A model generated the notes under the pieces. It saw nothing but the letters and a program-made list of their open reading frames with translations. It did no database searches and was not told where the DNA came from. From Williamsia serinedens (GTDB lineage: Bacteria; Actinomycetota; Actinomycetes; Mycobacteriales; Mycobacteriaceae), in NCBI RefSeq assembly GCF_024171725.1, contig NZ_JAMTCG010000002.1, forward strand, positions 372,001 to 436,000: a stretch of 64,000 bases of DNA, read 5' to 3'. Positions 30,957 through 40,179 of the stretch are shown here, one piece after another; within the stretch, counting starts at the first letter, position 1, and each line of letters begins with the position of its first letter. Position numbers and translations under genes: made by a program.

Positions 30957-31847
30957 TCAGGAGCCGGCGGGGCGCACCGAGTGCCCGCCGAACTGCTGAC
31001 GCAGCGCGGAGACTGCCTTGAGGGTCGGTGACCCGGACTCCTGTCGCGACGCGAAGCGCGCGAACAGCGCAGCCGAGATGACGTTCGCCGGCACCGAGTG
31101 ACGGATCGCCTCCTCGACGGTCCAGCGTCCCTCGCCGGAATCGGTTGTGTAGTCCGAGATCTCGGCCAGGCCGGGGTCATCCTTCAGGGCCTCGACGAGG
31201 AGGTCCAGCAGCCACGACCGGATGACGGTGCCGTGCGTCCAGGCCCGCAACGTGCCGGCGACGTCGTCGATCAGCGGCTCGGCGGACAACAGTTCGTAGC
31301 CCTCGCCGTAGGCGTGCATCAGGCCGTACTCGATGCCGTTGTGCACCATCTTGGCGTAGTGACCAGCTCCGACCGGACCGGCGTGCACGAAGCCGTCGGC
31401 CCGCTCCCCCTCCGGACGCAGGGCGTCGAAGATCGGCATCGCCTTCTCGATGTCCTCGGGTGAGCCGCCGGCCATCAGCCCGTAGCCGTTCTCCAGGCCC
31501 CAGACACCGCCCGACACGCCGCAGTCGACGTAGCCGATCTGCTTGGCGGACAACAGTTCCGCGTGCGGTCCGTCGTCGGTGTAGCGCGAGTTGCCGCCGT
31601 CGATGACGAGGTCGCCCGACTCGAGCAGGGTGCTGAGCGTCTCCACCGTCTCGCGGGTCGGGGGTCCGGACGGCACCATCACCCACACGACCCGCGGTGC
31701 GCTCAGCGTCGACACGAGCTCCTGGAGCGAGGCGACGTCGCTCACCTCCGGGCGGGGGTCGTAACCGACCACCTCGTGACCCGCGTCCGCGATCCGGCGC
31801 CGCATGTTGGCGCCCATCTTTCCGAGACCGATCAGTCCGAGTTGCAT
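30957..31847 (-). CDS. gnd: 6-phosphogluconate dehydrogenase (decarboxylating), short Gnd form
   Basis: The protein has 296 residues from MQLGLIGLGKMGANMRRRI. The ATG at 31847 is preferred over one at 31856 because the GGGAGAGG site then lies at normal spacing. The Rossmann GxGxMG is at the N-terminus, VMVPSGPPTRETV and DGGNSRY follow, and the substrate-binding GVSGGVWGLENGYGLMAGG and the catalytic Lys in AKMVHNGIEYGLM are present. It oxidises 6-phosphogluconate to ribulose 5-phosphate in the pentose phosphate pathway, in the roughly 300-residue form related to YqeC/GntZ-type enzymes. Its place between dnaN and recF is a known variant in the order. Confidence 0.95.
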   Translation of the reverse strand: MQLGLIGLGKMGANMRRRIADAGHEVVGYDPRPEVSDVASLQELVSTLSAPRVVWVMVPSGPPTRETVETLSTLLESGDLVIDGGNSRYTDDGPHAELLSAKQIGYVDCGVSGGVWGLENGYGLMAGGSPEDIEKAMPIFDALRPEGERADGFVHAGPVGAGHYAKMVHNGIEYGLMHAYGEGYELLSAEPLIDDVAGTLRAWTHGTVIRSWLLDLLVEALKDDPGLAEISDYTTDSGEGRWTVEEAIRHSVPANVISAALFARFASRQESGSPTLKAVSALRQQFGGHSVRPAGS

Positions 31848-31866
31848 CGCGGACATCCTCTCCCGA

Positions 31867-33030
31867 TCAGCCCGGGAGGCGGACCGGCATCAGCAGGTAG
31901 GTGAACTCGCTCGACGGGGCCGGGTAGGCACCGCTGTCGTCGGGGACCGGGGTCTCCTCACCGGCGGGCCGCAGGACCGCCGGACGGCTGGGTGTGGTGA
32001 ACCCGAACTCCACCGACGACGAGTGCAGCGCAGACAGGCCGTCGAGGAGGTAGGTCGGGTTGAACGCGATGGTCAGCGGCTCGCCGTGGAAGGTCACGGC
32101 GACCTCCTCCTCGGCCTTGCCCGCGTCGTCGCCGCCCGCGGTGAGCTGCACGGTGCCCTCGGAGAACTCCAGGCGGACCTGCGCACCCCGCTCGGCGACC
32201 AGCGCGACGCGCTTGATCGCGTCGGTCAACTCGGCGATGTCGACGGTCGCCATCGAGGTGTGCGACGTCGGCAGCAACTGTCGGAACTTCGGGAACTCCG
32301 CGTCGAGCAGCCGGGTCGTCGTCTGACGGCCCTGCCCGAGGATGCCGAGCAGGCCCTCGGCACCGATCGTGCCGGGGGACCCCAACGCGAGGGAGACCGG
32401 CGACCCGTCGGACCCGGCCGAGCGCGCCGACTCCGAGAGCGTCTTCGCGGGCACCAGCACCGCGGCGGTGTCGGACCCGCTCGGCTGCCAGGTCAGCTCC
32501 CGGACGGCGAGACGGAAACGGTCGGTGGCGGCCATGACGACGGTGTCGTCCTCGATCTCCACCCGGATGCCCGTGAGCATCGGCAGCGTGTCGTCCCGGC
32601 CGGCCGCGACGGCGACCTGTCCGATCGCCTCGGCGAACAGCTCGGCGGGGATGGTGCCGGTGACACCCGGCACCTCCGGCAGGCTCGGGTAGTCCTCGAC
32701 CGGCATGGTCGGGAGCGAGAAACGTGAACTGCCGCAGTTGATCACGACACGGGAACCGTCGATCGCGACATCGACCGGCTTGGACGGCAGCGAGCGGGTG
32801 ATGTCGGCGAGGAGCTTGCCCGAGACCAGCACCCGACCCTCGTCGGCCACCTCGGCGGAGATGTCGACCTGGGCCGAGACCTCGTAGTCGAAGCCGGACA
32901 CCGTCAGGCCGGAGTCGCCGGCGGTGAGGACCACGCAGCCGAGGACGGGGACGGGCGGACGGCTCGGCAGACTGCGCGCCACCCAGGCGACGGCGTCGGC
33001 GAACTCATCGCGTGTGACACGGAACTTCAC
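31867..33030 (-). CDS. dnaN: DNA polymerase III beta sliding clamp
   Basis: This 387-residue protein starts at the GTG at 33030 ([16 protein letters not shown]), with GGGAGGG nine bases upstream. Three clamp domains of about 125 residues each are evident, ending with the hallmark [12 protein letters not shown]. The dimeric ring tethers polymerase and other factors to DNA. It is the first gene after oriC on the left. Longer frames reaching 33141 would read into origin DNA and are not credible. Confidence 0.97.
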   Translation of the reverse strand: MKFRVTRDEFADAVAWVARSLPSRPPVPVLGCVVLTAGDSGLTVSGFDYEVSAQVDISAEVADEGRVLVSGKLLADITRSLPSKPVDVAIDGSRVVINCGSSRFSLPTMPVEDYPSLPEVPGVTGTIPAELFAEAIGQVAVAAGRDDTLPMLTGIRVEIEDDTVVMAATDRFRLAVRELTWQPSGSDTAAVLVPAKTLSESARSAGSDGSPVSLALGSPGTIGAEGLLGILGQGRQTTTRLLDAEFPKFRQLLPTSHTSMATVDIAELTDAIKRVALVAERGAQVRLEFSEGTVQLTAGGDDAGKAEEEVAVTFHGEPLTIAFNPTYLLDGLSALHSSSVEFGFTTPSRPAVLRPAGEETPVPDDSGAYPAPSSEFTYLLMPVRLPG

Positions 33031-33524
33031 CGCGTTCGACCCTCCCGTACCCGCCGGCCACCGATGTGGCTGCTGCTCGATGTCGCCCCACTCTAGAACG
33101 CGCTTTGCCGTGTCGTGTCCAACGGGGCGGGTTCCGCTCACCCGAACGGGACATCACCCGACGAGGTGGGGACACCGCTCTGTCCACATCGCTTCTTTCA
33201 AGGATTCTCTTCGAGAGAGAACTTCATGACAGTCATAGCGGCTGTGCAATCTGTGGACAGACGGGCCGCGGTGCAGTTCACGTCGCGCGTCGGGGGTGTG
33301 GACCCCGTGTGGACGGTCACCGGGGTGATGCCGAGGGGTTGTGCACACGTCGACGGTTGTTCATCGGCGTCCACGGACCGTCCACAGCGGACGGCAGTTA
33401 TCCACCGAGTTATCCACAGCTGGGGAATCGTCCGACCGGAGGACATGACGGGATTCTCGGCACCGTCAAGTGTCGAGTCGGGGTTCAGACATGACGAGGT
33501 CACCGGCCCTGCCGGCGGCCTGTG
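33031..33524. other. oriC: oriC: replication origin between dnaN and dnaA
   Basis: This is a 494-base non-coding stretch with DnaA-box-like 9-mers. Two are perfect or near-perfect on the plus strand: TTATCCACA at 33410-33418 and TTATCCACC at 33398-33406. CCGTCCACA is at 33378-33386, GCGTCCACG at 33368-33376 and CTGTCCACA at 33180-33188. On the minus strand are TGTGGACAG at 33252-33260, TGTGGACGG at 33308-33316 and the weak TGTGGACCC at 33297-33305. An AT-richer block at about 33189-33240, with an inverted CTCTTCGAGAGAG, is the likely unwinding element. The layout matches mycobacterial oriC. Confidence 0.9.
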
Positions 33525-35075
33525 TCAGGGGTGCGAGCGCTGCTTGATGCGCGCCGTGAGCTCCTGCACGTAGTCGTAGACCTTGCGCCGTTCGGCCATC
33601 TCCTTGCGGATCTTCTTGTCCGCGTACATGACGGTCGTGTGGTCACGGTCGAACGTCTCGCCGATCTTGGGCAGCGAGAGGTCGGTGAGCTCCCGGCACA
33701 GGTACATGGAGATCTGGCGGGCCTGGGCGATGGAGCGGGTCTTGCCGGGCCCACGGAGCTCGTCGACGCTGATGCCGAAGTACTCCGCGGTGATGGCGAG
33801 GATCGTCGGGGCGTTGATCTCCACGCTGCCCGTGTCGGGCAGGAGCGCCTGCAGCACGATCTCGGCGAGCGCGAGGTTGAGCTCGGCACTGTTGAGCGAC
33901 GCGAACGCGGTGACGCGGATCAGGGCGCCCTCGAGCTCGCGGATGTTGCGCTCGATCTTCGACGCGATGAGTTCGAGCACGTCGTCGGGGACCTGCAGGT
34001 TGTCCATCTGCGCCTTCTTGCGCAGGATGGCGATCCGGGTCTCGAGCTCGGGCGGCTGGACGTCGGTGATTAGCCCCCACTCGAACCGGGTGCGGAGCCG
34101 ATCCTCCAGTGTCGCAAGCTGTTTCGGCGGGCGGTCGGAGGAGATGACGATCTGCTTGTTCGCGTTGTGGAGGGTGTTGAAGGTGTGGAAGAACTCCTCC
34201 TGGATGCCCTCCTTGCCGACGAGGAACTGGATGTCGTCGACGAGCAGGACGTCCACGTCCCGGTAGCGGCGTTTGAACGCCACCCGCCGGTCGTCACGCA
34301 GCGAGTTGATGAAGTCGTTCGTGAACTCCTCGGTGGAGACGTACTTGACCTTCATCCCCGGGAACAGCCGCTGGGCGTAGTGACCCGCTGCGTGCAGGAG
34401 GTGGGTCTTGCCGAGTCCCGACTCCCCCCAGATGAAGAGCGGGTTGTAGGCACGCGCCGGCGCCTCCGAGATCGCCACCGCCGCGGCGTGTGCGAAGCGG
34501 TTGGACGCACCGATGACGAAGGTGTCGAAGGTGTACTTCGGGTTCAGGCTGCTCGGGTCGTCGGGGCCGGGGTTGAACCAGCTCGACCAGTCGCCGTCGC
34601 GACCCGCGGTCGGGGGGAGTCCGGGATCGCGGAGGCCGTCGGTCCGTGCGGGGTCGAAACGGGTGTCGGGCGGGGTGTCCCGCCGGTCGGCGAAGGTGTC
34701 GGAGAGGGCGTCGAGCCCGTCCACGGCGTCGACGCGCGGCGACTCGCCCACCGAGGTGGGCACGGCCGGCGGCTCCGCGTCCGGGTCGATGCGGACCCCG
34801 AGGTCGACCTCGCGCCCGAGATGGGTGCTCAACGAGGCACGGATCGGTTCGCGCAGGGTCCGCTCGATCTGCTCCTGGACCCGGGCGGACGGCACGGCGA
34901 GAAGTGCGAACCCCTCGACGAGGGTGAGCGGCTGGACGAGCGAGAGCCACGCCTTCTGCTGGCGGGTCAGGTCCTCGCCGTCGGCGGTGAGGTCCACCAG
35001 GACGCGTTGCCACACCTCGGGGAAGGACTCACGGGGACGGGACTCGTGATCGAGCTGTTCACGGTCGGTGCTCAC
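33525..35075 (-). CDS. dnaA: Chromosomal replication initiator DnaA
   Basis: This 516-residue protein starts at the GTG at 35075 ([10 protein letters not shown]), with GGGGAGGA four bases upstream; a longer frame would pass through DnaA boxes. Domain I spans about 1-95. Domain II is an acidic, Pro-rich linker of about 80 residues. The AAA+ domain has Walker [10 protein letters not shown] at about 217-225 and Walker [10 protein letters not shown]. The C-terminal DNA-binding domain has the signature [14 protein letters not shown]. It binds the boxes in oriC and in its own leader, melts the origin and recruits helicase. Autoregulation is likely (see the boxes at 35188-35219). Confidence 0.98.
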   Translation of the reverse strand: MSTDREQLDHESRPRESFPEVWQRVLVDLTADGEDLTRQQKAWLSLVQPLTLVEGFALLAVPSARVQEQIERTLREPIRASLSTHLGREVDLGVRIDPDAEPPAVPTSVGESPRVDAVDGLDALSDTFADRRDTPPDTRFDPARTDGLRDPGLPPTAGRDGDWSSWFNPGPDDPSSLNPKYTFDTFVIGASNRFAHAAAVAISEAPARAYNPLFIWGESGLGKTHLLHAAGHYAQRLFPGMKVKYVSTEEFTNDFINSLRDDRRVAFKRRYRDVDVLLVDDIQFLVGKEGIQEEFFHTFNTLHNANKQIVISSDRPPKQLATLEDRLRTRFEWGLITDVQPPELETRIAILRKKAQMDNLQVPDDVLELIASKIERNIRELEGALIRVTAFASLNSAELNLALAEIVLQALLPDTGSVEINAPTILAITAEYFGISVDELRGPGKTRSIAQARQISMYLCRELTDLSLPKIGETFDRDHTTVMYADKKIRKEMAERRKVYDYVQELTARIKQRSHP

Positions 35076-35187
35076 TGAATCCTCCCCGGCCGCCTCGACC
35101 TGCCCGCGTGCATCCGGGTGCAGATCCTGGTGCTCGATCACGGCCGCGCCATGCGAACGGGTCTCATCGTGGCCCGGCATCGAGCAA

Positions 35188-35219
35188 TTGTCCACACGGT
35201 TATCCACAGCTGTGGACAA
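35188..35219. promoter_or_regulatory. Three perfect DnaA boxes in the dnaA leader
   Basis: TTGTCCACA (35188-35196), TTATCCACA (35200-35208) and TGTGGACAA (35211-35219, the complement of TTGTCCACA) are packed into 32 bases. The last two face each other around a CCACAGCTGTGG palindrome. They lie between the putative dnaA promoter and its start codon, a place suited to DnaA autorepression. They may also extend origin function to this side of dnaA. Confidence 0.85.
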
Positions 35220-35310
35220 GGATGCGGAAACCAGACGACCTGCATCCGACCCTGGTGTCGACCCGCGTCTCGACGCGGACGGCACGGTCGGGACTCCGTC
35301 GTCCGAGAGA

Positions 35311-35339
35311 AGCTAACAGACGGATCCCGGTGGACTCAA
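35311..35339 (-). promoter_or_regulatory. Putative dnaA promoter
   Basis: On the minus strand TTGAGT (35339-35334) and TTAGCT (35316-35311) are separated by exactly 17 bases. Transcription would begin near 35304, giving a roughly 230-base leader that contains the three DnaA boxes. The remainder of the 536-base gap between dnaA and rpmH holds this promoter and the divergent rpmH promoter. Confidence 0.6.
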
Positions 35340-35455
35340 CAGTTCGCATCACACGCGGCGCCGAAGTTCAACGACCGCCGCGGCCCCGGCGTGTCGACGC
35401 GTCCGCGTGTCGGTGTGGGAGGCGCGTCGTCGCTGGTAGTCGGCCCGACAGCGGT

Positions 35456-35484
35456 TTGACGGTGCCGAACCGGATCAGTAGTCT
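35456..35484 (+). promoter_or_regulatory. Putative rpmH promoter
   Basis: TTGACG at 35456-35461 and TAGTCT at 35479-35484 are separated by 17 bases, the best sigma-A-like match in the dnaA-rpmH gap. The start would be near 35491, about 120 bases before the rpmH GTG. It probably serves the whole rpmH-rnpA-yidD-yidC run. Confidence 0.65.
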
Positions 35485-35611
35485 CGCAGGGTCGCCGAGG
35501 TGTGATCGTCTCCGGCGCGTGGACATGTGTTGACCGGTGCGTCCGGGGCCGTCCACCGCCCGCGATGACGGAGGCCCGGCAGGAGACCACCACCGATCGA
35601 GGAGTTCAACC

Positions 35612-35755
35612 GTGGCCAAGGGCAAGCGCACCTTCCAGCCGAACAACCGCCGTCGTGCCCGTGTCCACGGGTTCCGTCTGCGCATGCGGACCCGTGCGGG
35701 TCGCGCCATCGTCAACGGCCGTCGCCGCAAGGGCCGCGCGAGCCTGACCGCCTGA
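35612..35755 (+). CDS. rpmH: 50S ribosomal protein L34
   Basis: This 47-residue, very basic protein begins [20 protein letters not shown] and contains the family core [22 protein letters not shown] (split across the helix-turn-helix). It binds 23S rRNA in the large subunit. The GTG at 35612 follows a CGAGGAG site. In-frame upstream starts would add a non-conserved leader. It is the first gene rightward of dnaA, as in most bacteria. Confidence 0.98.
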   Translation: MAKGKRTFQPNNRRRARVHGFRLRMRTRAGRAIVNGRRRKGRASLTA

Positions 35756-35790
35756 GTTCCGCGGCCCTCGGGCTCGCGGACGGCAGCACT

Positions 35791-36186
35791 GTGCTGGCCC
35801 GGCATCAGCGGATCTCACGCAGCTCCGACTTCACCCGCGCACTCCGACGGGGTGTGCGGGTTCGTCGTGCCGACATCCAGGTGCACGCCGCGCGGATCGA
35901 CGAGACGGATGTCCTCGCGGTCGAGCGTGGTGCGCGGTACGGGCTGATCGTGAGCAAGTCCGTCGGTGACGCGGTCACCCGGCATGCCGTCGCGCGTCGC
36001 CTGCGGGCCGCCGCTGCCGCCGCCGACGCGGGTGGCGGGCTCGGCACCGACGCGAGCGGTCTGGTGGTCATCCGGGCGCTGCCCGGCGCGGCGCATCGAT
36101 CGGGGTCGGAACTGACCGACGAACTCGTCGCCGCCCTGCGCCTCGCGCGCACCCGTCTCGGCGAGCGGGAGCAGGTCCGCGCATGA
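35791..36186 (+). CDS. rnpA: Ribonuclease P protein component
   Basis: The protein has 131 residues from the GTG at 35791 (MLARHQRISRSSDFTRALRRG). It shows the RnpA RNA-binding pattern RYGLIVSKSVGDAVTRHAVARRLR, corresponding to the conserved RNR-type helix, and LVVIRALPGAAH. With the RNase P RNA, not present here, it trims tRNA 5' ends. The Shine-Dalgarno sequence is weak. The last four bases overlap the yidD ATG. Confidence 0.95.
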   Translation: MLARHQRISRSSDFTRALRRGVRVRRADIQVHAARIDETDVLAVERGARYGLIVSKSVGDAVTRHAVARRLRAAAAAADAGGGLGTDASGLVVIRALPGAAHRSGSELTDELVAALRLARTRLGEREQVRA

Positions 36187-36467
36187 ACGCCGTCGCGGCG
36201 ATCCCGCGCCGGACCCTCGTGTGGTCCATCGAGCTCTACCGCACCTGGATCTCCCCGACGCGGATGCCGGCCTGCCGCTTCGAGCCGACGTGCAGTGCCT
36301 ACGCCGCCGAGGCCATCACCACGTGGGGCGCGGTGCGCGGTGGCGCACTCGCCGTCTGGCGCCTGCTCAAGTGCGGGCCGTGGCACGCACCGGGATACGA
36401 CCCGGTCCCCGAACGACATCCATCGGAGCACTCTTGTGCCAGTGAGGAGCGAGTGACACCGTGCTGA
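36183..36467 (+). CDS. yidD: Membrane protein insertion efficiency factor YidD
   Basis: This 94-residue protein has the family signature [28 protein letters not shown], with the three conserved Cys residues (CRFEPTC and LKCGPWH), followed by [14 protein letters not shown]. YidD is a small amphipathic protein that helps YidC insert membrane proteins. It overlaps rnpA by four bases at its 5' end and yidC by seven bases at its 3' end, which indicates coupled translation. Confidence 0.96.
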   Translation: MNAVAAIPRRTLVWSIELYRTWISPTRMPACRFEPTCSAYAAEAITTWGAVRGGALAVWRLLKCGPWHAPGYDPVPERHPSEHSCASEERVTPC

Positions 36468-37618
36468 ACTTCATCTACTACCCGGTCTCCGGGATCATGT
36501 GGGTCTGGCACTGGCTGTTCAGCCATGTCCTGCCCGACTCCCCCGGCGGCAGTGGCGTCGCGTGGGCGCTGTCGGTGGTGTTCCTCGTGTTCACGCTCCG
36601 CGCCATCCTCTACAAGCCCTTTGTCAAGCAGGTCCGCACGACGAAGAAGATGCAGGAGATCCAGCCGCAGCTGCAGGCGATCCGGAAGAAGTACGCGAAG
36701 GATCGCGTGAAGATGACCGAGGAGATGCAGAAGCTCCAGAAGGAGCATGGGTTCAACCCGCTCCTCGGTTGCCTCCCCATGCTGGCGCAGATCCCGGTGT
36801 TCATCGGTCTGTTCCACGTGCTGCGGTCGTTCAACCGGATGGGCACCGGATTCGGTCAGCTGGGGATGACGGCCGAGCAGACCCGCGCGACGGGCAACTA
36901 CTTCTTCTCGCCCGAACTGGTCCAGAACTTCCTCGACGCGCGGCTCTTCGGCGTGCCGCTCTCGGCCGCGGTGTCGCAGCCGAAGACCGAGTGGGTGGCG
37001 TTCAGCGCGGACGGCGTCGTCGACTTCACCCGCGCCCACATCATCTACCTCGTCATCCCGCTCGTGATCCTGTCGTCCATCGCGACGCACATGAACTCGC
37101 GGGCCTCGGTCGCGCGGCAGACCGCGGCGGCGTTGGAGAACCCGCAGACCGCGATCATGAACAAGCTTGCGCTCTACGTCTTCCCGCTCGGCATCCTGGT
37201 GTCCGGTGCGTTCTTCCCGGTGGCGATCCTCCTCTACTGGGTCAGCAACAACCTCTGGACGTACGCCCAGCAGCACATCGTCTTCGGGCAGATCGCCAAG
37301 GAAGAGGAAGAGGCGAAGCTCGCCAAGCAGGAGAAGCTGAAGGCGAACGCCCCGAAGCCCGGCGCCCGTCCCGACCGCGCCAAGAAGAAGGCGGCGCCGG
37401 CGTCGACGAACGGTGACGCACCGTCGGAGGACACGGAGAACACGACGACGCCGGATGCTTCCGAGACGTCGACCCCGTCGGCCGGACGCACCGATCTGAC
37501 CAAGGGTGGCACCGCGAAACGACCCGCCGGGGGTGCGGCGCGGAAGAGCACCGGCGGCGCACCGCGTCCGGGCCAGCGTCCGACGGGGACCCAGCAGAAG
37601 CGACGCAAACGCCGATGA
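36461..37618 (+). CDS. yidC: Membrane protein insertase YidC/Oxa1
   Basis: The protein has 385 residues from the GTG at 36461 ([18 protein letters not shown]). The Oxa1 fold has five membrane helices: one at 14-34, the conserved pair around [19 protein letters not shown], the hydrophobic segment [23 protein letters not shown], and two later helices near [18 protein letters not shown] and [27 protein letters not shown]. The positively charged C-tail ends in KRRKRR and is rich in Lys, Ala and Thr, suited to ribosome binding. It inserts and folds inner membrane proteins. Confidence 0.97.
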   Translation: MLNFIYYPVSGIMWVWHWLFSHVLPDSPGGSGVAWALSVVFLVFTLRAILYKPFVKQVRTTKKMQEIQPQLQAIRKKYAKDRVKMTEEMQKLQKEHGFNPLLGCLPMLAQIPVFIGLFHVLRSFNRMGTGFGQLGMTAEQTRATGNYFFSPELVQNFLDARLFGVPLSAAVSQPKTEWVAFSADGVVDFTRAHIIYLVIPLVILSSIATHMNSRASVARQTAAALENPQTAIMNKLALYVFPLGILVSGAFFPVAILLYWVSNNLWTYAQQHIVFGQIAKEEEEAKLAKQEKLKANAPKPGARPDRAKKKAAPASTNGDAPSEDTENTTTPDASETSTPSAGRTDLTKGGTAKRPAGGAARKSTGGAPRPGQRPTGTQQKRRKRR

Positions 37619-37623
37619 TGCGC

Positions 37624-37668
37624 GGCGGCCACACGTCTGGCCGCCCCACCCCGGTGTCCGCGGACACC
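37624..37668 (+). terminator. Two consecutive hairpins between yidC and jag
   Basis: GGCGGCCA (37624-37631) pairs with TGGCCGCC (37638-37645) across a CACGTC loop. GGTGTCCGCGGACACC (37653-37668) is a perfect palindrome eight bases further on. There is no T-tract. They may partly terminate the upstream transcript or protect its 3' end. Confidence 0.5.
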
Positions 37669-37708
37669 ACGCACTGACATGTCCACACACGATTGCGAGG
37701 GATGACCC

Positions 37709-38317
37709 ATGACGACAGACACCAGCGACGCCGAACACGAGGTGACCGACGACGCGACGGAGGCGCACGCGGAGGGGTCCACGCCCGCCGATGTGCCGGT
37801 GACCGATGGGGTCGACGTGGCCGAGTCCGACGAGGCCGGTGACGACGAGAGCGACGACGACCGACTCGTCGAAGAGGGCGAGATCGCCGGCGACTACCTC
37901 GAGCAGCTGTTGGATCTCCTCGACTTCGACGGCGACATCGATCTCGACGTCGACGGTGACCGCGCCGTCGTGAGCATCGACGGTGGCCGCGATCTGGGCA
38001 AGCTGGTCGGGAAGAACGGTGAGGTCCTCGACGCGCTGCAGGAGCTGACCCGCCTCGCCGTGCAGCAGTCGACCGGAGACCGCTCGCGGCTGATGCTCGA
38101 CGTGAGCGGATGGCGGGCGGGTCGACGTGAGCGCCTGAGCCGTCTCGGCACGGAGGTCGCCGAGCGGGTCCGCGGCGCCGGAGGTCGGGAGGAACTCGAC
38201 CCGATGTCGCCCTTCGAGCGGAAGATCGTGCACGACGCGGTCGCCGCCGTGTCAGGCGTCTACAGCGAGAGTGAAGGCACCGAGCCCCGACGTCGTGTCG
38301 TCGTGATCGCCGAGTGA
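37709..38317 (+). CDS. jag: KhpB/Jag: KH and R3H domain RNA-binding protein
   Basis: This 202-residue protein has a strongly acidic N-terminus (about 60 residues of Asp, Glu and Thr), a KH domain with GKLVGKNGEVLDALQEL, and an R3H domain with ERVRGAGGREELDPMSPFERKIVHD in which the Arg...His pattern is conserved. The family Jag-N module is missing. It binds RNA with KhpA and affects division and envelope synthesis in Gram-positives. The ATG at 37709 has GAGGGATG upstream. A strong hairpin follows. Confidence 0.94.
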   Translation: MTTDTSDAEHEVTDDATEAHAEGSTPADVPVTDGVDVAESDEAGDDESDDDRLVEEGEIAGDYLEQLLDLLDFDGDIDLDVDGDRAVVSIDGGRDLGKLVGKNGEVLDALQELTRLAVQQSTGDRSRLMLDVSGWRAGRRERLSRLGTEVAERVRGAGGREELDPMSPFERKIVHDAVAAVSGVYSESEGTEPRRRVVVIAE

Positions 38318-38344
38318 CGTCGCCGCGCGCGACGTAGTCCTGAG

Positions 38345-38378
38345 CGCAGGGCCTCGACCTCCGGGTCGGGGCCCTGCG
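38345..38378 (+). terminator. Strong hairpin after jag
   Basis: CGCAGGGCC at 38345-38353 pairs perfectly with GGCCCTGCG at 38370-38378, and the interior CGACC/GGTCG adds a second stem. No T-tract follows. It separates jag from rsmG-parA-parB. Confidence 0.7.
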
Positions 38379-38416
38379 TCGTATCGCACTCCCCTCCCCC
38401 CAGCGAGAAACGGAGC

Positions 38417-39109
38417 ATGTTTCACGTGAAACACGACAGCGAGTTCGACCGCGACGAGATCGCGTCTGCAGCGTTCGCCGTCTTCGGTGATCGCCTCGGT
38501 CGCGCCCGGGTGTATCGGGACCTGCTCGCGACCGCCGGTGTCGAGCGGGGGCTGATCGGACCCCGCGAGATCGAGCGACTGTGGGATCGGCACATCCTGA
38601 ACTGTGGGGTGCTGGCGACCGCCCTGCCGGACGGCGCCGGCGTCGTCGACATCGGCAGCGGTGCCGGACTACCGGGCATCCCGCTGGCCCTTGCCGGGAG
38701 GACCCTCCGCGTCACCCTCGTCGAACCGTTGGAACGTCGGCACGCTTTCCTCCTCGAGGCGGTCGAGGCGATCGGCCTCGAGATCGAGGTGGTGCGCGGA
38801 CGTGCCGAGGAGCGGTCGGTGATCGCCGCGGTGGGTGACGCCGATGTGGTGACGTCCCGTGCGGTGGCGCCGCTGGACCGGCTGGCCCGGTGGTCTGCAC
38901 CCCTCATCCGGTCGGGTGGGGAACTCGTCGCGATCAAGGGTGCGTCGGCCGCGGAGGAGATCGCCACGCACGCGTCCGCCGTCGGCAAGGTCGGATTGAC
39001 CGCGCTGCGCGTGGAGACGGTCGGGGCGGATACCCTTTCTGTGCCGACGACGATCGTGCGCGGGCGCCGGGTGGACAGACCGGAGAAGCGCCGCCGGACG
39101 TCACGGTGA
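38417..39109 (+). CDS. rsmG: RsmG (GidB): 16S rRNA m7G527 methyltransferase
   Basis: The protein has 230 residues if it begins at the ATG at 38417 (MFHVKHDSEF). The Rossmann methyltransferase core shows VVDIGSGAGLPGIPLAL (SAM loop), EPLERRHAFL and VTSRAVAPLDRL. It methylates G527 of 16S rRNA; loss gives low-level streptomycin resistance in relatives. The first codons are a parS site. A GTG at 38426, inside the palindrome, lies ten bases from the GGAG site and is a better-spaced start than the ATG, so the true protein may begin MKHDSEF. Confidence 0.95.
   Translation: MFHVKHDSEFDRDEIASAAFAVFGDRLGRARVYRDLLATAGVERGLIGPREIERLWDRHILNCGVLATALPDGAGVVDIGSGAGLPGIPLALAGRTLRVTLVEPLERRHAFLLEAVEAIGLEIEVVRGRAEERSVIAAVGDADVVTSRAVAPLDRLARWSAPLIRSGGELVAIKGASAAEEIATHASAVGKVGLTALRVETVGADTLSVPTTIVRGRRVDRPEKRRRTSR
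38418..38433. promoter_or_regulatory. parS site overlapping the rsmG start
   Basis: TGTTTCACGTGAAACA is a perfect 16-bp parS palindrome. It begins one base into the rsmG ATG and encodes FHVKH in frame. ParB bound here could block rsmG initiation or transcription as well as mark the origin. Confidence 0.95.
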
Positions 39110-39198
39110 CGAGCAGCAGGGGTCGACGTCGGTCGCCCGGGAACAGCGATGGGGTGCAGCGCACGATGTTGGGCAGGCGCGGTCGAAGGAGTGATGTG

Positions 39199-40179
39199 GT
39201 GGCCGACAGAACGCCGGACGAGACGCCCGCAGCGCCGGACCGCGCTCCCGTCGCCGACGGTGATGTTTCACGTGAAACAGGTCGCTACGCGGACACCCCG
39301 ATTGCGGCCGCAGCGGAACGGGCGAGCCAGGTTCTCACCCGAGGGCTGTCCGGCCACCTCCCCCACCCCGCGGACACGCGCATCATCACCGTCGCGAACC
39401 AGAAGGGTGGCGTCGGCAAGACCACGACGGCGGTGAACATCGCCGCCGCCCTGGCGCTGCACGGGCTGGGCGTCCTCGTCATCGATCTGGACCCCCAGGG
39501 CAACGCCAGCACCGCGCTGGGGATCGATCACCGCAACCCGGACGTCGCGTCGGTGTACGAGCTCCTCCTCGGGGAGGTATCCCTCGACGAGGCGATCGCG
39601 CAGTCGACGGCGCACGAGAACCTGCTGTGCGTGCCGGCCACGTTGGACTTGGCCGGCGCCGAGATCGAACTCGTCTCGATGGTCGCGCGAGAGACACGAC
39701 TCCGGAACGCGCTCGATCCCGAGGTGATCCGGCGGCGAGGCATCGACTACGTGATCATCGACTGCCCGCCCTCGCTGGGCCTGCTCACCGTCAACGCCAT
39801 GGTGGCGGCCAAGGAGGTCCTGATCCCCATCCAGTGCGAGTACTACGCACTCGAGGGCGTCGGCCAGCTGCTGCAGAACATCGAGCTGGTGTCGGCACAC
39901 CTCAACCGCGACCTCTTCGTCTCCACCGTCCTGCTGACGATGTACGACGGCCGCACGAAGCTCGCGGACCAGGTGGCCGAGGAGGTCCGTCGGCACTTCG
40001 GTGACAAGGTGCTGACCACGGTCATCCCGCGCAGCGTGAAGGTGTCCGAGGCACCCGGATTCGGGATGACGATCATCCAGTACGACCCTGGCTCACGAGG
40101 GGCGATGAGCTACCTCGACGCGGGCAGGGAGATCGGTCTGCGCGCCGCGCGCACGACCGGGGAGGGACAGCCGCGATGA
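39199..40179 (+). CDS. parA: ParA chromosome-partitioning ATPase
   Basis: The protein has 326 residues from the GTG at 39199 ([12 protein letters not shown]), chosen because AAGGA lies eight bases upstream; a GTG at 39196 and an ATG at 39166 are alternatives. The deviant Walker A is in [15 protein letters not shown], the Walker A' in [12 protein letters not shown] and the Walker B in [11 protein letters not shown]. ParA forms dynamic nucleoid-bound dimers that move ParB-parS complexes to the poles. The 60-residue N-extension includes VSRET, which is encoded by a parS site. The stop overlaps the parB ATG. Confidence 0.96.
   Translation: MADRTPDETPAAPDRAPVADGDVSRETGRYADTPIAAAAERASQVLTRGLSGHLPHPADTRIITVANQKGGVGKTTTAVNIAAALALHGLGVLVIDLDPQGNASTALGIDHRNPDVASVYELLLGEVSLDEAIAQSTAHENLLCVPATLDLAGAEIELVSMVARETRLRNALDPEVIRRRGIDYVIIDCPPSLGLLTVNAMVAAKEVLIPIQCEYYALEGVGQLLQNIELVSAHLNRDLFVSTVLLTMYDGRTKLADQVAEEVRRHFGDKVLTTVIPRSVKVSEAPGFGMTIIQYDPGSRGAMSYLDAGREIGLRAARTTGEGQPR
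39262..39277. promoter_or_regulatory. parS site inside parA
   Basis: TGTTTCACGTGAAACA is a second perfect 16-bp copy, 844 bases from the first, encoding VSRET within the ParA N-terminal extension. It may allow ParB to regulate its own operon. Confidence 0.95.

Noticed and set aside
36299-38233. A 644-codon minus-strand frame opposite yidD, yidC and jag
   Set aside because: It is antisense to three confident genes and shows low-complexity Arg/Gly/Leu content without motifs.
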